DNA of 64,000 nucleotides. It comes from Amorphochlora amoebiformis (taxonomy: Eukaryota > Cercozoa > Chlorarachniophyceae). Position numbers and translations under genes: made by a program. Positions 1-34,778 of the stretch are shown here, in pieces (the first letter of the stretch is position 1; each line of letters opens with the position of its first letter). Location: NCBI GenBank assembly GCA_054601695.1, contig BAAHQB010000116.1, forward strand, positions 310,001 through 374,000. Reading direction: 5' to 3'. The notes below the pieces were generated by a model. The model saw nothing but the letters and a program-made list of their open reading frames with translations. It searched no databases and was not told where the DNA came from.

Positions 1-35
1 TATATATATATGTGTGTGTGTGTGTGTGTATTATG

Positions 36-86
<51 letters not shown>

Positions 87-120
87 CGTGTGTGTGTGTG
101 TGTGTGTGTCTGTGTGTGTG

Positions 121-157
<37 letters not shown>

Positions 158-387
158 TATATGTTTTTCTGTGCTATTTTAATTTTCTTACGCTTTTGGG
201 AATAAAAAACATGTATAGTATGAATGTATCCATCAATTATTAAATATTTACATGTATATGGTATAAATAATATATATATATATATATATGCATTATTTAT
301 ATATGCAATATATGTACATATATATATATACATATATATACATAACTGTATATATATATATATATTACATTATACATATACATTTAC

Positions 388-471
<84 letters not shown>

Positions 472-515
472 TAAAAATATTATCTGTCCATAAATTATAC
501 GTTCATACGTATTTA

Positions 516-560
<45 letters not shown>

Positions 561-655
561 ATATATTATATATATATATGTACATATATATATATATATG
601 TGTGTGTTGTAACATATACACATTTATACATATAAATTATATATACATACTTCAG
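1..655. repeat. (TA)n / (GT)n low-complexity tract
   Basis: This stretch is almost entirely TA repeat with two GT/GTGT tracts (about 11-30 and 84-121). No credible exon was seen. The tract runs up to the first GPCR exon at 656 and is read here as an intron of that gene. The open frames on both strands are runs of Tyr-Ile codons produced by TA repeats. Confidence 0.85.
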
Positions 656-791
656 GTGAGGAATATCCCTGCGGAATTTGCGGAACATAAATGGATTACA
701 GTGAGTATAATACAATACATATATTATATATATATATACATATATATATATATAAATCTTATGTATGTTTATGTATATACATATGTATATC

Positions 792-861
<70 letters not shown>

Positions 862-869
862 ACACATAC

Positions 870-908
<39 letters not shown>

Positions 909-1488
909 TTGCAACTCAGGCATCTACAATCTCATCAATAGAAATCCTTTGTCTTGCTCCCGTTCTCGTTGGTAATATATATTGGTGTTGTGCAAGTGCA
1001 TACATAAACACACACGCAATCCCATCATATACCCTAAGCATCCTAACCAATGCAGGTATAACTTGGGACAACCCAGCGGCTTCGACGATGATCGCACTTC
1101 TCGCGATTTTCTTCAACGATCTTGGCATCCTTCTTATGATATTCGTAGCCCTAATGCTAATATCAATAGCCCCAGACCTTGGAAATCTTCCGAATCCCAA
1201 TAACCGTAATATGTTTCGAATCCTAATAGCCGTTAACATGTCACTGGTTTTGAAATCCTCCGAGGGCCTAGGATAGTCCTGACCCTTGCTTTATCCAGAT
1301 CCCTAAGATGTCTATGTTTTGGGAGGTTCACACGCAAAGATCACAGACTACTGAGGTTTTGTAATGTCTAACGAATAGATATGAATATATCTATATATCA
1401 ATATATATGTACATCTATATATATATATATATATATACTACTGAGGTTTTGTAATGTCTAACGAATAGATATGAATATATCTATATAT

Positions 1489-1550
<62 letters not shown>

Positions 1551-1966
1551 TATAAATATATATATATATATCTATTGTTACCGCAGTGGCATAGTTTATG
1601 GTAGTCCAGAGTCGATTCCAGTCTGTTTTAAAAATGATGAACTTTGTTCTGAAGAATCCAGCAAGATACATGCGGGCAGGTGTGCCCACGTGATGTCACG
1701 TGGGGTCAAGTGAGCGTGACATGGCGAGACGTCACGTTGTGTCATGGTAAATCTGGAAGCCCTGTACTACCGGGTACTGCACACTACTACCCAGTATTAT
1801 CCGGTACTACCTGCAAGGTAATCTCCGATCAATATCCGGGATCTCCAGCGATCTCCAGCTATCTGTGGTATACGTACGCCTACTTCAACACGCTATCGAT
1901 ATCTACTCTTCGAGCCGCATCTGTCTGTGCTATCTATATTGTTGCTTTAACAATATATATAAATAT

Positions 1967-1999
<33 letters not shown>

Positions 2000-2196
2000 A
2001 ATATATATGATATATATATATATATATATTGTATGTATATATGTATACATGTATTTATGCACATTATAATATGTAATATCAGGATATCTTATTCAACTTA
2101 CGACGCGACGTGCGTAAGATAATTGATGCTGACAAAAGTATCCACAAGCTTTTACACACACATACACACGTACACACACGTATATCTACATATCTA

Positions 2197-2261
<65 letters not shown>

Positions 2262-2396
2262 ATATATATATACATTTGTATATATATATATATATATATA
2301 TGTATATGTTTATATATTATTGTTATGTGTACAAAAAAAAGTTCTAGAAGTTATACAATATATCATATGTTCGCATGTATGTACATATAATATAAT

Positions 2397-2434
<38 letters not shown>

Positions 2435-2470
2435 GCGTACATATATATATACGTGTACATATATATATAC

Positions 2471-2532
<62 letters not shown>

Positions 2533-2682
2533 ATATATGCATAAATATATATATACATAGATATATATATATATATACATACAGAGGCGCCACGGACAAA
2601 TTTCCTCACTGCGAGCAAAAGACGGGCCTCAAAAGATGCTTCTAGGGTATATTTGTATGTATCTACATTTCATTTCAATATG

Positions 2683-2734
<52 letters not shown>

Positions 2735-3255
2735 TACATATGTGTATACGCACGCACGTTTGTGTATGTATTACACAACCCTAAGACACAAACATATATA
2801 TGTATGTATAATACTATATTCATTTACATATATATATATATATTCTATATTACATGTATAAAAAATATGCATTTTGCCCGATGTACTATGCATATATACA
2901 TACACATATACACATACACATACACATACATAAATATATATATATATACACACATGTACATGTATTTACATATATATATATATATATATGTTGGACATAA
3001 TATAAATTTATGTATACATTTAAAAGATAAATATTATACGTATATATCTATATATTCAACCCATTATCATCCTAGAATATGACCGTTTTGACCGGGGACT
3101 CTACCAATGAAGTTAAAAAACTCAAAGAAGAGATCAGGTAGTTTGATAAATTGAATACAGGGAGAATAGAGAGGAGTTGAGAGGAAGAGAGGAAGAAAGG
3201 GAGGAGAGATGTGAGAGTATGATGGAATACCAGCACTATATCTTATATTATTATG

Positions 3256-3291
<36 letters not shown>

Positions 3292-3364
3292 GTATTTATC
3301 ATTCTATTGCATATGAAAAATACATATGCATACCTAAACATGTATGTATATTTATAGGTATATA

Positions 3365-3396
<32 letters not shown>

Positions 3397-3671
3397 CAAT
3401 AAAGTATATATATATATATATAAAACATACCTACATATATATTTAATACAATATGTAGTATAGAATACATATAGTAGTAAAAGTATATATTTATGTGTGA
3501 TTATATATATATATATATATATATGCATATTATATATATATATATGTATATATATATGTATAAATATATATATATGATATATATATATATATAATACACA
3601 TACTTGTTACAGGTATTTAAAGAGTCAGATCCGGATTTCCACTTCGTTTATCAAACGTACTCGTATAATCC

Positions 3672-3712
<41 letters not shown>

Positions 3713-4344
3713 TCAGTACACATACATTATATGTGAAGTTATGTATTCATAATGAATAATATAATATTGTAGATATGTCTGCACATAAATTAATATTTTT
3801 GTACATGATGCAGAATAAATAAGATCAGTACAGAATATATATATATGTATATATATATATATGTATGTATATATATATATATATTATATACAATATATAC
3901 ATTTATATATTTATAATATATATATATATATATATATATTCACATATGTACATATATGTGTATATATACGTATTTAGTATAATTATATACAAATAAATAT
4001 TTATATATATATATATATATATATATGTACAGTATATATGTATTATATATATATATGTGTGTGTGTATGTATAAATATTATATATACACATTTACACATT
4101 TATACAAACTTTCATATGTACAATATTACATATATTATCTATTAAACATACATACATACACATATATGTACATGTTGTGAATTATATATTCATATTAATA
4201 TATATATATACATAGTAAATATGCATTTATAGTAAGTCATTTCAATATTTCAAATATCTGTCATGCTAACGTTTATTTAAATGAGGTGGATGGTCTATGG
4301 ACTTGAAAAAAATTGGGTAATCACACTAGTTTTACAGATATGCC

Positions 4345-4416
<72 letters not shown>

Positions 4417-4462
4417 TATATTATATATAGTATACAGCTGATATGTACGTTCGTTATATATG

Positions 4463-4494
<32 letters not shown>

Positions 4495-4537
4495 TGTGTG
4501 TGTATGTATGTACTACATTTTACTTACATATATGCAC

Positions 4538-4578
<41 letters not shown>

Positions 4579-4740
4579 TATATGTGTTGTGATATATAAA
4601 ATATCAGGTTCTGGATCTGACGTTCGCGGAAAGGAAGTTTCAAGAGAAGTGCGAGAGGTGTCATCCGTTGGGTCTTCTGTTCTGGATAAAGAACTAATTT
4701 TTTCTCACAGGAGGGGATCATCGAGGTTTCAGGGAGGTTA

Positions 4741-4820
<80 letters not shown>

Positions 4821-4852
4821 TATTTATATATATGTGTATATATATATGTGTG

Positions 4853-4885
<33 letters not shown>

Positions 4886-4941
4886 ATATATACATGCATT
4901 TTTGTCTACATGTATATATAATATATACATTCATGTATGCT

Positions 4942-4980
<39 letters not shown>

Positions 4981-5096
4981 ATTTGTTCTGTTATTATTAT
5001 TGTTATTATTATCATCATCATTATGATTCTTTTTACTACTACCAATGAATATTATTATCATCATTAATACAATTGCATATGAATATAATACATATG

Positions 5097-5159
<63 letters not shown>

Positions 5160-5224
5160 GTATATATATGCATTTAAATATATTGCATTTAATACATGAT
5201 TATTTCTTTATATATACATATATG

Positions 5225-5280
<56 letters not shown>

Positions 5281-6533
5281 TTATTTATATATATATATAT
5301 ATATACATAATATAAATATACCCAAATATATATATGAATGTGTGTGTGTGTATAGTGCATAATATCCTAAAAAGGGTGAAGAGATACACTATGGTCACGG
5401 TATTCAAAACTTTCCCTCAACGTGACTTTCTTGTTTATACTCTCTAAGATATTAGCCTCGGCAGCGGGAAGGTCGGCTCTTCGGCTGGGGTAGTTCATTC
5501 CTCTAATCCTTTTGATTTGAATGTTTTCCAACTGTGTATGTAATACTCGAAAAACTTAGCAACCGAATCTCTGTGTTACGCCCCGAAACTTAAAGTCACC
5601 AGCAAGCGACAATGGTAGAAATTAATTCTTTTAGTTTCTTGTTAAATCTCTCTCACCTTACCCAATGTATGAGGATGGATGTATACGCACGTGTGTAAAT
5701 GAATATATATGTACGTAATATATGTATATATATATATATATATAGATATATATTTGTATATTAATGTATATACAATGTATTGAAATATACTTCTTCTGTT
5801 TATGTAAGAATATATATAGATATATCCACATAGAATAACGATCATCTAAAATATAATATATACAGTATATTGTTACAGCATGTAGAGCTAGCAATGAACC
5901 TATAGCTAGTTAACTATGCAGCGGCTGGCTAGACTACCGTCAGTTCCTTAGAGTACGAACAGTAGCACAATACTCGGAACCCAGGAAATTCTCTATGGGT
6001 TCCGGAGGAAATAAGGAAGGAAGTAAGGAAGTAAGGAAGAAAGGAAGTATCCGACTACCGCCCAAAAGTTATCATAATCATTCGTCATAACTTGAATCGA
6101 ACTCTGGACTACCATCTACTATGCCACTGCGCTAACAATATATATATATATATATATATATATTGTTATATATATATATATAAATATATATTCATATCTA
6201 TATATGTGTATGTATATACATATATTATAAATATTCTTGTGTACACTGTACAGTTATTACAGAGTGTATACAATATACAGTTATTACATACACATATACA
6301 TATATATACATATACATATATATATATAGACTTACTTATGTATACACATATGAAGGTATAAATACATATATATACTGATATATAGATATATATATATATA
6401 TGGTAGGCCTCGTTATTCCTCCTAATGAGAGGATCTAAAGGGTGCTTGTAAAGCTTCGGTGGTGATTGGGCCTACAGAGGTTGCAGCCGAATTAGGCCAA
6501 GTTGTCAGAGCATCTGAGAGCCCTAACCCTTAA
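656..6533 (+). CDS. class C (GABA-B-like) G-protein-coupled receptor, 3' part (partial at left edge)
   Basis: Eight exons join in phase: 656-700, 920-971, 1056-1205, 2585-2646, 3076-3137, 3613-3656, 4608-4736 and 6430-6533 (TAA), giving about 215 visible residues. The first exon reads [15 protein letters not shown], which resembles intracellular loop 3 of GABA-B/metabotropic receptors. It is followed by a TM6-like segment ([16 protein letters not shown]), an outer loop TWDNPAAS and a TM7-like segment ([20 protein letters not shown]). The cytoplasmic tail has a basic KRRASKD site, a short heptad stretch ([16 protein letters not shown], broken across the 3137/3613 junction) and a Ser-rich region, and it ends [12 protein letters not shown]. 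The class C N-terminal domain and TM1-5 must lie left of the window. The family call comes from motif resemblance. The last two exons are less certain, because another donor at about 4663 and an island at 5455-5533 would give a different tail. Neurotransmitter or amino-acid sensing at the plasma membrane is inferred from the family. Confidence 0.62.
1343..1497. repeat. tandem direct duplication (about 60 bp unit) in GPCR intron
   Basis: The block beginning ACTACTGAGGTTTTGTAATG (about 1347) recurs almost identically from about 1438, including the following GTCTAACGAATAGATATG and CTATATATCAATATAT. The copies are separated by a TA tract. This is a recent local duplication inside the intron after the exon ending at 1205. 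Confidence 0.8.
1577..1625 (+). mobile_element. tRNA-derived SINE head, truncated copy
   Basis: The sequence GCAGTGGCATAGTTTATGG followed by TAGTCCAGAGTCGATTCC closely matches the reverse complement of 6080-6134. It has an A-box-like part (GCAGTGGCATAG) and a B-box-like part (AGTCGATTCCA) at tRNA-like spacing. The sequence downstream diverges from the other copies, so this is a truncated copy or another subfamily. It lies in a GPCR intron. Confidence 0.6.
5367..5531 (-). other. possible antisense terminal exon (ambiguous island)
   Basis: On the minus strand a 55-codon open stretch follows a good acceptor (ACACAG|TTGG) and ends in TAG. It begins [20 protein letters not shown] and ends HPF-stop. 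On the plus strand the same island offers [11 protein letters not shown]...NPFDLNVFQ behind a TTAG acceptor, which could be an alternative exon of the GPCR tail. I cannot decide which strand is coding. No upstream minus-strand exon was found. Confidence 0.3.
5885..6136 (-). mobile_element. tRNA-derived SINE, near full-length copy
   Basis: Read on the minus strand, the element starts GTTAGCGCAGTGGCATAG (A box), then GTAGTCCAGAGTTCGATTC (B box). A tRNA-unrelated body follows, with conserved blocks CCGGAACC and CTATAGGTTC, ending near TAGCTATAGGTTC. A homologous body is at 19690-19924. A small GGAAGTAA-type microsatellite (6010-6046) sits inside it. It is flanked by TA repeats and lies in the last GPCR intron. 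Confidence 0.7.
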
Positions 6534-7450
6534 TATGTTCCTTCTCTTGGCTTCTTTATTTATTTTGCATGCTTAAGGGAAATCATTTTTGAAAATGATC
6601 TTTGCAATCGACTCAAACATCGTGTGGTGCTACATGTGAGCAGATCAGAAAAGAATCGTTACTATTACGACTCGTATTTATCACAATAATCACTTAACTA
6701 GCTTAAATTGAATCAAGTTTATATTGACATGGTATTTTTTTGCACGGTCAACTGACCATGTCGAGTCGTGATATGATTCTAGATGATTATATGATTATAT
6801 CTAGTATCCACAACTTAACCAATAATATAATTATATCTAGTATATATCGTATATACTAGGTATAGTTTGATGATACTTTGATCGATGCTTTTGCAAGTGT
6901 ACATATACTAGATATAACTAGATAACCATATATATATATATATATATATATGCGCATGCACTAGATCTAGTAGATCTAGTAGATGTAGCAGTCTAGTCTA
7001 TGCTAGTATGAGATCTATATGCTAGATATGTCTAGATGTGTGTGTGTGCTCTACAGTCTAGGTGCTAGGTCTAGTAGGTGTGTGTGTATGCTAGTACCTA
7101 GGTACGTATATACACTAGATATAGCATGTATAACTAGTATAACATCTAGTATATATCTAGTATCTACTAGATATACAACATACTAGCATACTCTAGATAC
7201 TAGACACATCCTAGACATCTCCTAGATCTCGTACGCATATCTACTAGAGTATCACCGTCTAGACCGTATACGAATACAATCTACTCTAGACAATCTTAGT
7301 CTTGAATTAATCTAGATAATATTATTAATTATATCTAGAATGTATTATAAGTTTTGTACGCCATACGGGTCATGGTACCGATCATACTCATTGGAACTGA
7401 GAAAATTATACAATGATGCTAGAGGCAAACCGTTGCAATTGTGATCCAGC
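6534..7450. other. convergent intergenic region, CTAG-rich
   Basis: This lies between the stop of the GPCR (+) and the stop of the adenylate kinase-like gene (-). The segment from about 6770 to 7330 is dense in CTAG/TAGATCTAG-like words and short palindromes and differs from the (TA)n seen elsewhere. No ORF of note was seen. A similar CTAG-rich texture occurs at about 37560-37680 and 47100-47470. Confidence 0.6.
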
Positions 7451-10504
<3,054 letters not shown>

Positions 10505-10678
10505 TTAAACCCTCCTGACCCCTCTCTTCTTCCGATAGTTCTGGAGCTTCGCGACGTGGACCGGGTCTCTCGTATTCATCGTCGGACGAATTTTGGCCAG
10601 TTTCTTGTAATGGATCTTGATTTCATGCTCCCGCTCCGCCCGGGCCTCCTTGGACATGGACAGATCCATCGTTGACAT
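10505..10678 (-). CDS. small basic hypothetical protein (57 aa), possible CFAP97/Hemingway-type fragment
   Basis: A 58-codon ORF runs from ATG at 10678 to a stop at 10505. It is rich in Lys/Arg and has a helical charged middle (KEARAEREHEIKIHYKKLAK) followed by IRPTMNTRDPVHVAKLQNYR and a basic end. The pattern 'YxKKLxKIxPTxxTRxP...NYRKK' loosely recalls the start of the ciliary Hemingway/CFAP97 domain; this is a suggestion only. The frame stays open upstream to about 10822, overlapping the neighbouring start, so the chosen Met is the one that leaves a 151-bp gap to the divergent SAC3-like gene. It could also be the last exon of a longer gene, or non-coding. Confidence 0.4.
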   Translation of the reverse strand: MSTMDLSMSKEARAEREHEIKIHYKKLAKIRPTMNTRDPVHVAKLQNYRKKRGVRRV

Positions 10679-10829
10679 CCCTTCAGAAGCCCGCGGTCCC
10701 CACGCGGCCAGAAACGCCTCAGGTTGAGGACCGGGTAATGACGGGGAATAACGTATGATCGCCCGGGATGAAGACACCGAAATTATATATACTTTCCTTT
10801 TTCTTCTCGCTTCGGAACCCACAAACGCG
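10679..10829. promoter_or_regulatory. putative short bidirectional promoter
   Basis: About 150 bp separates the putative start of the minus-strand small ORF and the ATG of the SAC3-like gene. It contains TATATATACTTTCC just upstream of the plus-strand start (about 10784-10797), which could act as a TATA-like element. Assignment is by position only. Confidence 0.35.
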
Positions 10830-13353
<2,524 letters not shown>

Positions 13354-13578
13354 CATTGTAAACGCACAGGTAGCAATTTAGCCAGCGGTCGCATGTTTAC
13401 ACTCATTGGTATACGTTTCACGGTCATTATTAATTAGTCGATTAATTTTTTGCTGAATTTATGGACTCACGGTTCATACAACATGTATATATTGTATATT
13501 GCTATATATATATATATATATATATTACATGTATATACTGGATATATACTAGATATATGTAATATCTATATTTGTATA

Positions 13579-13616
<38 letters not shown>

Positions 13617-13658
13617 CACTAAGTATTTAATATATTTACGTATCTAGTTTATAATATT

Positions 13659-13715
<57 letters not shown>

Positions 13716-13734
13716 TGAAGTTGCACATGTACGT

Positions 13735-13778
<44 letters not shown>

Positions 13779-13879
13779 TACATATATATATATATATATT
13801 ATGATACTACATGTATATATATATATATATATAGTATATGCCTAGTATGCGTGTTTTAATAATCTATGATATATAAACA

Positions 13880-13913
<34 letters not shown>

Positions 13914-14005
13914 TATATATATATATATACGTACATTTATATTTTTCGTTTGAACAGTGCATAGTGAGCTACAAATTATAATAAGATATGTATATATGAG
14001 TTTTA

Positions 14006-14041
<36 letters not shown>

Positions 14042-14306
14042 TACATATATACAATATATATACATTACATATGTGTATATATATATTATATATGCGTATA
14101 TATCTTTATCATGATAATTTACATGTATATATATATATGTATATCTAGATGTACATATATATATATATATATATATAGATGTATATATTATGACATACTC
14201 TGGTATGACTCATCTATGAATTAATTGTGAAATCCTGATTACCTATAAAATTATGAAACGATAGCGGTCTGGCACATGCAATACATCTAGCATCTAAAGT
14301 TTAAAG
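13354..14306. repeat. convergent intergenic region, TA repeats
   Basis: This lies between the stops of the SAC3-like gene (+) and the FHA kinase (-). It is mostly (TA)n with short unique stretches (13354-13480, about 14190-14306). No exon was found that fits either gene. Confidence 0.7.
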
Positions 14307-30265
<15,959 letters not shown>

Positions 30266-30641
30266 ATTTCCTCCTAAATCAGACCAATGAAAAATCGCAT
30301 TGTCAAGGGCCTCCGTACACCCCAACACAATTGCCGAGATGAAAGATATTACAATTCCAAGGAGATTGAATCTTTCATCCTATTTTTTTTCTCCCAATAG
30401 TTAGTGAGAAGGATTATGGGCAATGATTTTCATGGAGGGTGGAGGAGAGGGGATACGATGACGGGGGGGGGGGGGAGAGAGAGAGGAGTTTAACCAGGGT
30501 CCGCATGCGACATTTTCCGAGCTTTTAAATTCTAGAGCCGAGAAGATAGATAGCCACAGGTATCTGCGCCAGATATGCAGATATTATGTTTGGATATCAC
30601 TTATAGGTCCCGTGGGTTCCGACCTCGGGCCATCGATCTTG
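30266..30641. promoter_or_regulatory. bidirectional intergenic region between FHA kinase and B9D2
   Basis: 376 bp lie between the kinase ATG (minus) and the B9D2 ATG (plus). It is non-repetitive apart from a short G-run and GAGAGA (about 30464-30487), unlike most of the window, and has no long TA tract. The shared promoter role is inferred from divergent starts. On the minus strand a long open frame continues upstream of the kinase ATG to about 30379 without another in-frame ATG. Confidence 0.5.
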
Positions 30642-31087
30642 ATGCCACATGGTAGGAGGTTTTGGGGGGGGGGGAAGAAAGACGAAGCGTAGTCAGGGGA
30701 TAAGAGGAACAATTAGGCTGTTTCATGCCGATAAATTGATAGAATGTGAATCAATTTTACACCGTTCGCAAAACACGCACATTTCCCGCCAAAAACCTCG
30801 CGTGATGAATTCGGTCACACATACCCATACAATCCCCCATACACACCACAAATATCCCACACACAAGCACGTGAGATCTTAAACTCACAAATATCCATTA
30901 GTTTACATCATCGGAGAGATCACAGGCGCATCAGGATTCGACCAGCAGCTCTCGCTCCAGGTGAAACTAACCCCTAATCCTTACCATATTTGCACCGTCC
31001 ATCCGCTTATGTATAGTATTCATCTTTCATGTGGTATTATCATATCCATCACATAGAATAATGTTATATCTATATGTATATGTATAC

Positions 31088-31125
<38 letters not shown>

Positions 31126-31187
31126 ACATGTGTATATGTATGTGGTCAACACATGCAGTTACACACACACACACACAAGTATATACA

Positions 31188-31244
<57 letters not shown>

Positions 31245-31266
31245 ATACACATACATACATACGTGC

Positions 31267-31325
<59 letters not shown>

Positions 31326-31359
31326 ATATATACATGTGTATACATAATATACATATATA

Positions 31360-31398
<39 letters not shown>

Positions 31399-31698
31399 GT
31401 TTATAAATTGAACATCATACATACGCATTTAGGGTGAGTTCAAGTTTGTAACCTCAGACAAATGGCAGTGCTTAGGAGGTATACTTTGAACCTTTTAACC
31501 TGTTTATTCTTGATCTAACCTAACCTCTTAACCTCTTAACCTACTAATCTTGAACTAATTTTTCGGATTAAGGCGATGCTCAGGGCACTACGTGGGTAGG
31601 GGAGGCCGAGATGGTTAGTATTATTGACAATAAGTGTGTTTGTTATGTGTTCGTGTATTGAACAGATGTGTGTATGATTTGTGTAAATATTGCACATT

Positions 31699-31753
<55 letters not shown>

Positions 31754-31857
31754 GTATTAGATTTAAATGTGACATAAATACATATATATATATATATATA
31801 TAAACACATTTAGTCATGTAATAAATTCGTACACACAGACACACATGTGACACACAC

Positions 31858-31908
<51 letters not shown>

Positions 31909-32020
31909 AATATAATATCTTCTATACACACATAAGGACGAAGATATGTCGATATGGAACCATCCAATTCAGGTATCCCAAACCAAACTCATAAACCAGC
32001 CCTCACGCTGTATAACAAAT

Positions 32021-32095
<75 letters not shown>

Positions 32096-32167
32096 CACGC
32101 ACATATATGCATATAGATTCACTACAGCACTCGCGGTATGTACGGCTGGCCTAAGCTTCGCATTCAA

Positions 32168-32201
<34 letters not shown>

Positions 32202-32211
32202 GTGTGTGTGT

Positions 32212-32242
<31 letters not shown>

Positions 32243-32266
32243 GATATACGCACACACGTAATATAG

Positions 32267-32298
<32 letters not shown>

Positions 32299-32436
32299 AT
32301 ATGTATATATATATACATATATATATATGTATGTATGTACCTATATATTTATATAAATATGTACATATGTGTGAATATATATAACGTAATGTACCATGTA
32401 TATATAGATTTAAATTGTACATATATATATATATAC

Positions 32437-32486
<50 letters not shown>

Positions 32487-32510
32487 ATTGTGTATACTTA
32501 AGTATAACAA

Positions 32511-32553
<43 letters not shown>

Positions 32554-32665
32554 TGTGTGTGTAAATATATGCACATACATAATGCACATACGCATACATA
32601 CATTATACATATTATATATATATATATATATACACATATATATATATATATATTATGTATATATG

Positions 32666-32696
<31 letters not shown>

Positions 32697-33007
32697 TAGT
32701 ATCCATACTAACGCATACCAACATCCGTCATTCCCATACGAACATTCTGAGAGCATTTTGAGAACATTCTGAGAACATTCTGAGGTCATCCTGAGAAAAT
32801 TCTGAGAACATTCTGAGAACAATCTGAAAACAAAGCCAAAACAAACTAAAGGTTAATACTATCGACGACGAAGATCGTGTAGATTTAGGTGAAATCCTAA
32901 CACGAACTAACCCTAAGCCTCTCTTAACCCAAAGCCTAATCCTAACCGTAATCCTAACTAACTAACCCTCCTATATGTGTATATATGTATGATACTTTGT
33001 ATACCGT

Positions 33008-33046
<39 letters not shown>

Positions 33047-33214
33047 ATGTACAGATTTATATATATATATATATATATATATACATACATGTATGTATAT
33101 AGATATTAATATACATATATATATATATATATATATATTGTAAGCACAAATATAACCATGCATGTATATTCACTTGCGTATGTATATGCCTAGATGTATA
33201 TTTTATACATAAAT

Positions 33215-33248
<34 letters not shown>

Positions 33249-33258
33249 AATGTAAATA

Positions 33259-33341
<83 letters not shown>

Positions 33342-33591
33342 TACACATATAACCCAACCTCAACTCTGCCTGACCCTATTTTTTAACCCTAACCCTTAAC
33401 CCTAATCCTATTTCTAAACCCTAACCCTAACCCTAACCCTAAAAAACCGTAACCCTAATCCTGACCCTGGTCCTAACCCTAACGCTAACCCTAACACTAA
33501 CCCTAACCATCCAGCGGGATATGGGTTCTGTCACGTACCCATGTCACCAGGCAATAGTAAATATATACATATGTAAATTGTGTATATGTAA

Positions 33592-33660
<69 letters not shown>

Positions 33661-33920
33661 CATATATATATACATATATAAGTACATGGAAATATTATAT
33701 ATATATATACATATATATATATATAGATATATGTGTGTGTATATATATATATATAACATATATATGGAATACGTATATATATATATATATATATATATAT
33801 TACATATATGTATACATATTATATTTATATATAATTATGTATATATACATACTACATGTATATTATATGCACATACCCTATAGTCCTGACTTCTCCTTAC
33901 CTCACCCAGGCACTCATAGC

Positions 33921-33991
<71 letters not shown>

Positions 33992-34023
33992 ATATATGTA
34001 TACACGAAGAAATGTATATATGA

Positions 34024-34060
<37 letters not shown>

Positions 34061-34516
34061 ATGTGTATATTATATATATATATATATGTATACATTCTGA
34101 CTGTTTCTAACCTCACCCAGGCACCCATAGCCTAGATATAGTCACTACGAGGCCAAAGGGGTCATTCTGGGACCACATTTCATGTGATGTCCCTCTCCAT
34201 CTCCACCTTCTAGCACCTTCTCTCTCCTTATATTTTTCTTTCTCTCTCCTGACAATTTCTTTCTCTCTCCTGACAATTTCTTCTCTCTCTCTTCATAATT
34301 CTCTTCCTCTCTCCTCATAATTTTTTTTCTCTCTCCTGACAATTTTTGTTCTCTCTCCTTAAGCTTTTTCTTCCTCTCTCCCTCTCTCCTCATCATTCTT
34401 CTACTCTTCTCTCTAAGTTGGCGCGCCCAACGTCAACCCTATAGCTAAGTTGGAGCCCCACCTTAACGACCCCTTATGTACAGCGAATCTTATCTTCGTA
34501 GATTTATATTAATATA

Positions 34517-34552
<36 letters not shown>

Positions 34553-34715
34553 CAAACATATATATATATATGCATGTATATATATATATATATATGTGTA
34601 TATATATATATATATATTATAGATATTATATATATATATATATAGCAAAGTATGTCGGAGGGTATCCGAGATATACGAACCCTGATGAGGTTACCAAAAC
34701 ATCCTTCTCGCCAGG

Positions 34716-34778
<63 letters not shown>

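Noticed and set aside
916-1239. Minus-strand ORF of 107 codons over the GPCR exons
   Set aside because: The plus-strand reading has matching splice sites and phases across eight exons and a recognisable family; the antisense frame has neither.
4608-4700. Alternative frame [12 protein letters not shown]... at exon 4608
   Set aside because: It needs phase 0, but the preceding exon ends in phase 1, and it reaches a stop (TAA) without a donor. Kept only as a minor alternative.
10505-10822. 105-codon version of the small minus-strand ORF
   Set aside because: Its N-terminal half overlaps the 5' region and start of the SAC3-like gene; an internal Met at 10678 is a simpler start.
34145-34396. Minus-strand ORF rich in EREKKLSGE repeats
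   Set aside because: It is the translation of a CTCTCCTGACAATTT-type pyrimidine repeat inside a B9D2 intron.
34646-34714. Kinase-like reading ([12 protein letters not shown]) of this B9D2 exon
   Set aside because: A different frame continues the B9 domain ([10 protein letters not shown]) and is the only one in phase with both neighbouring exons.
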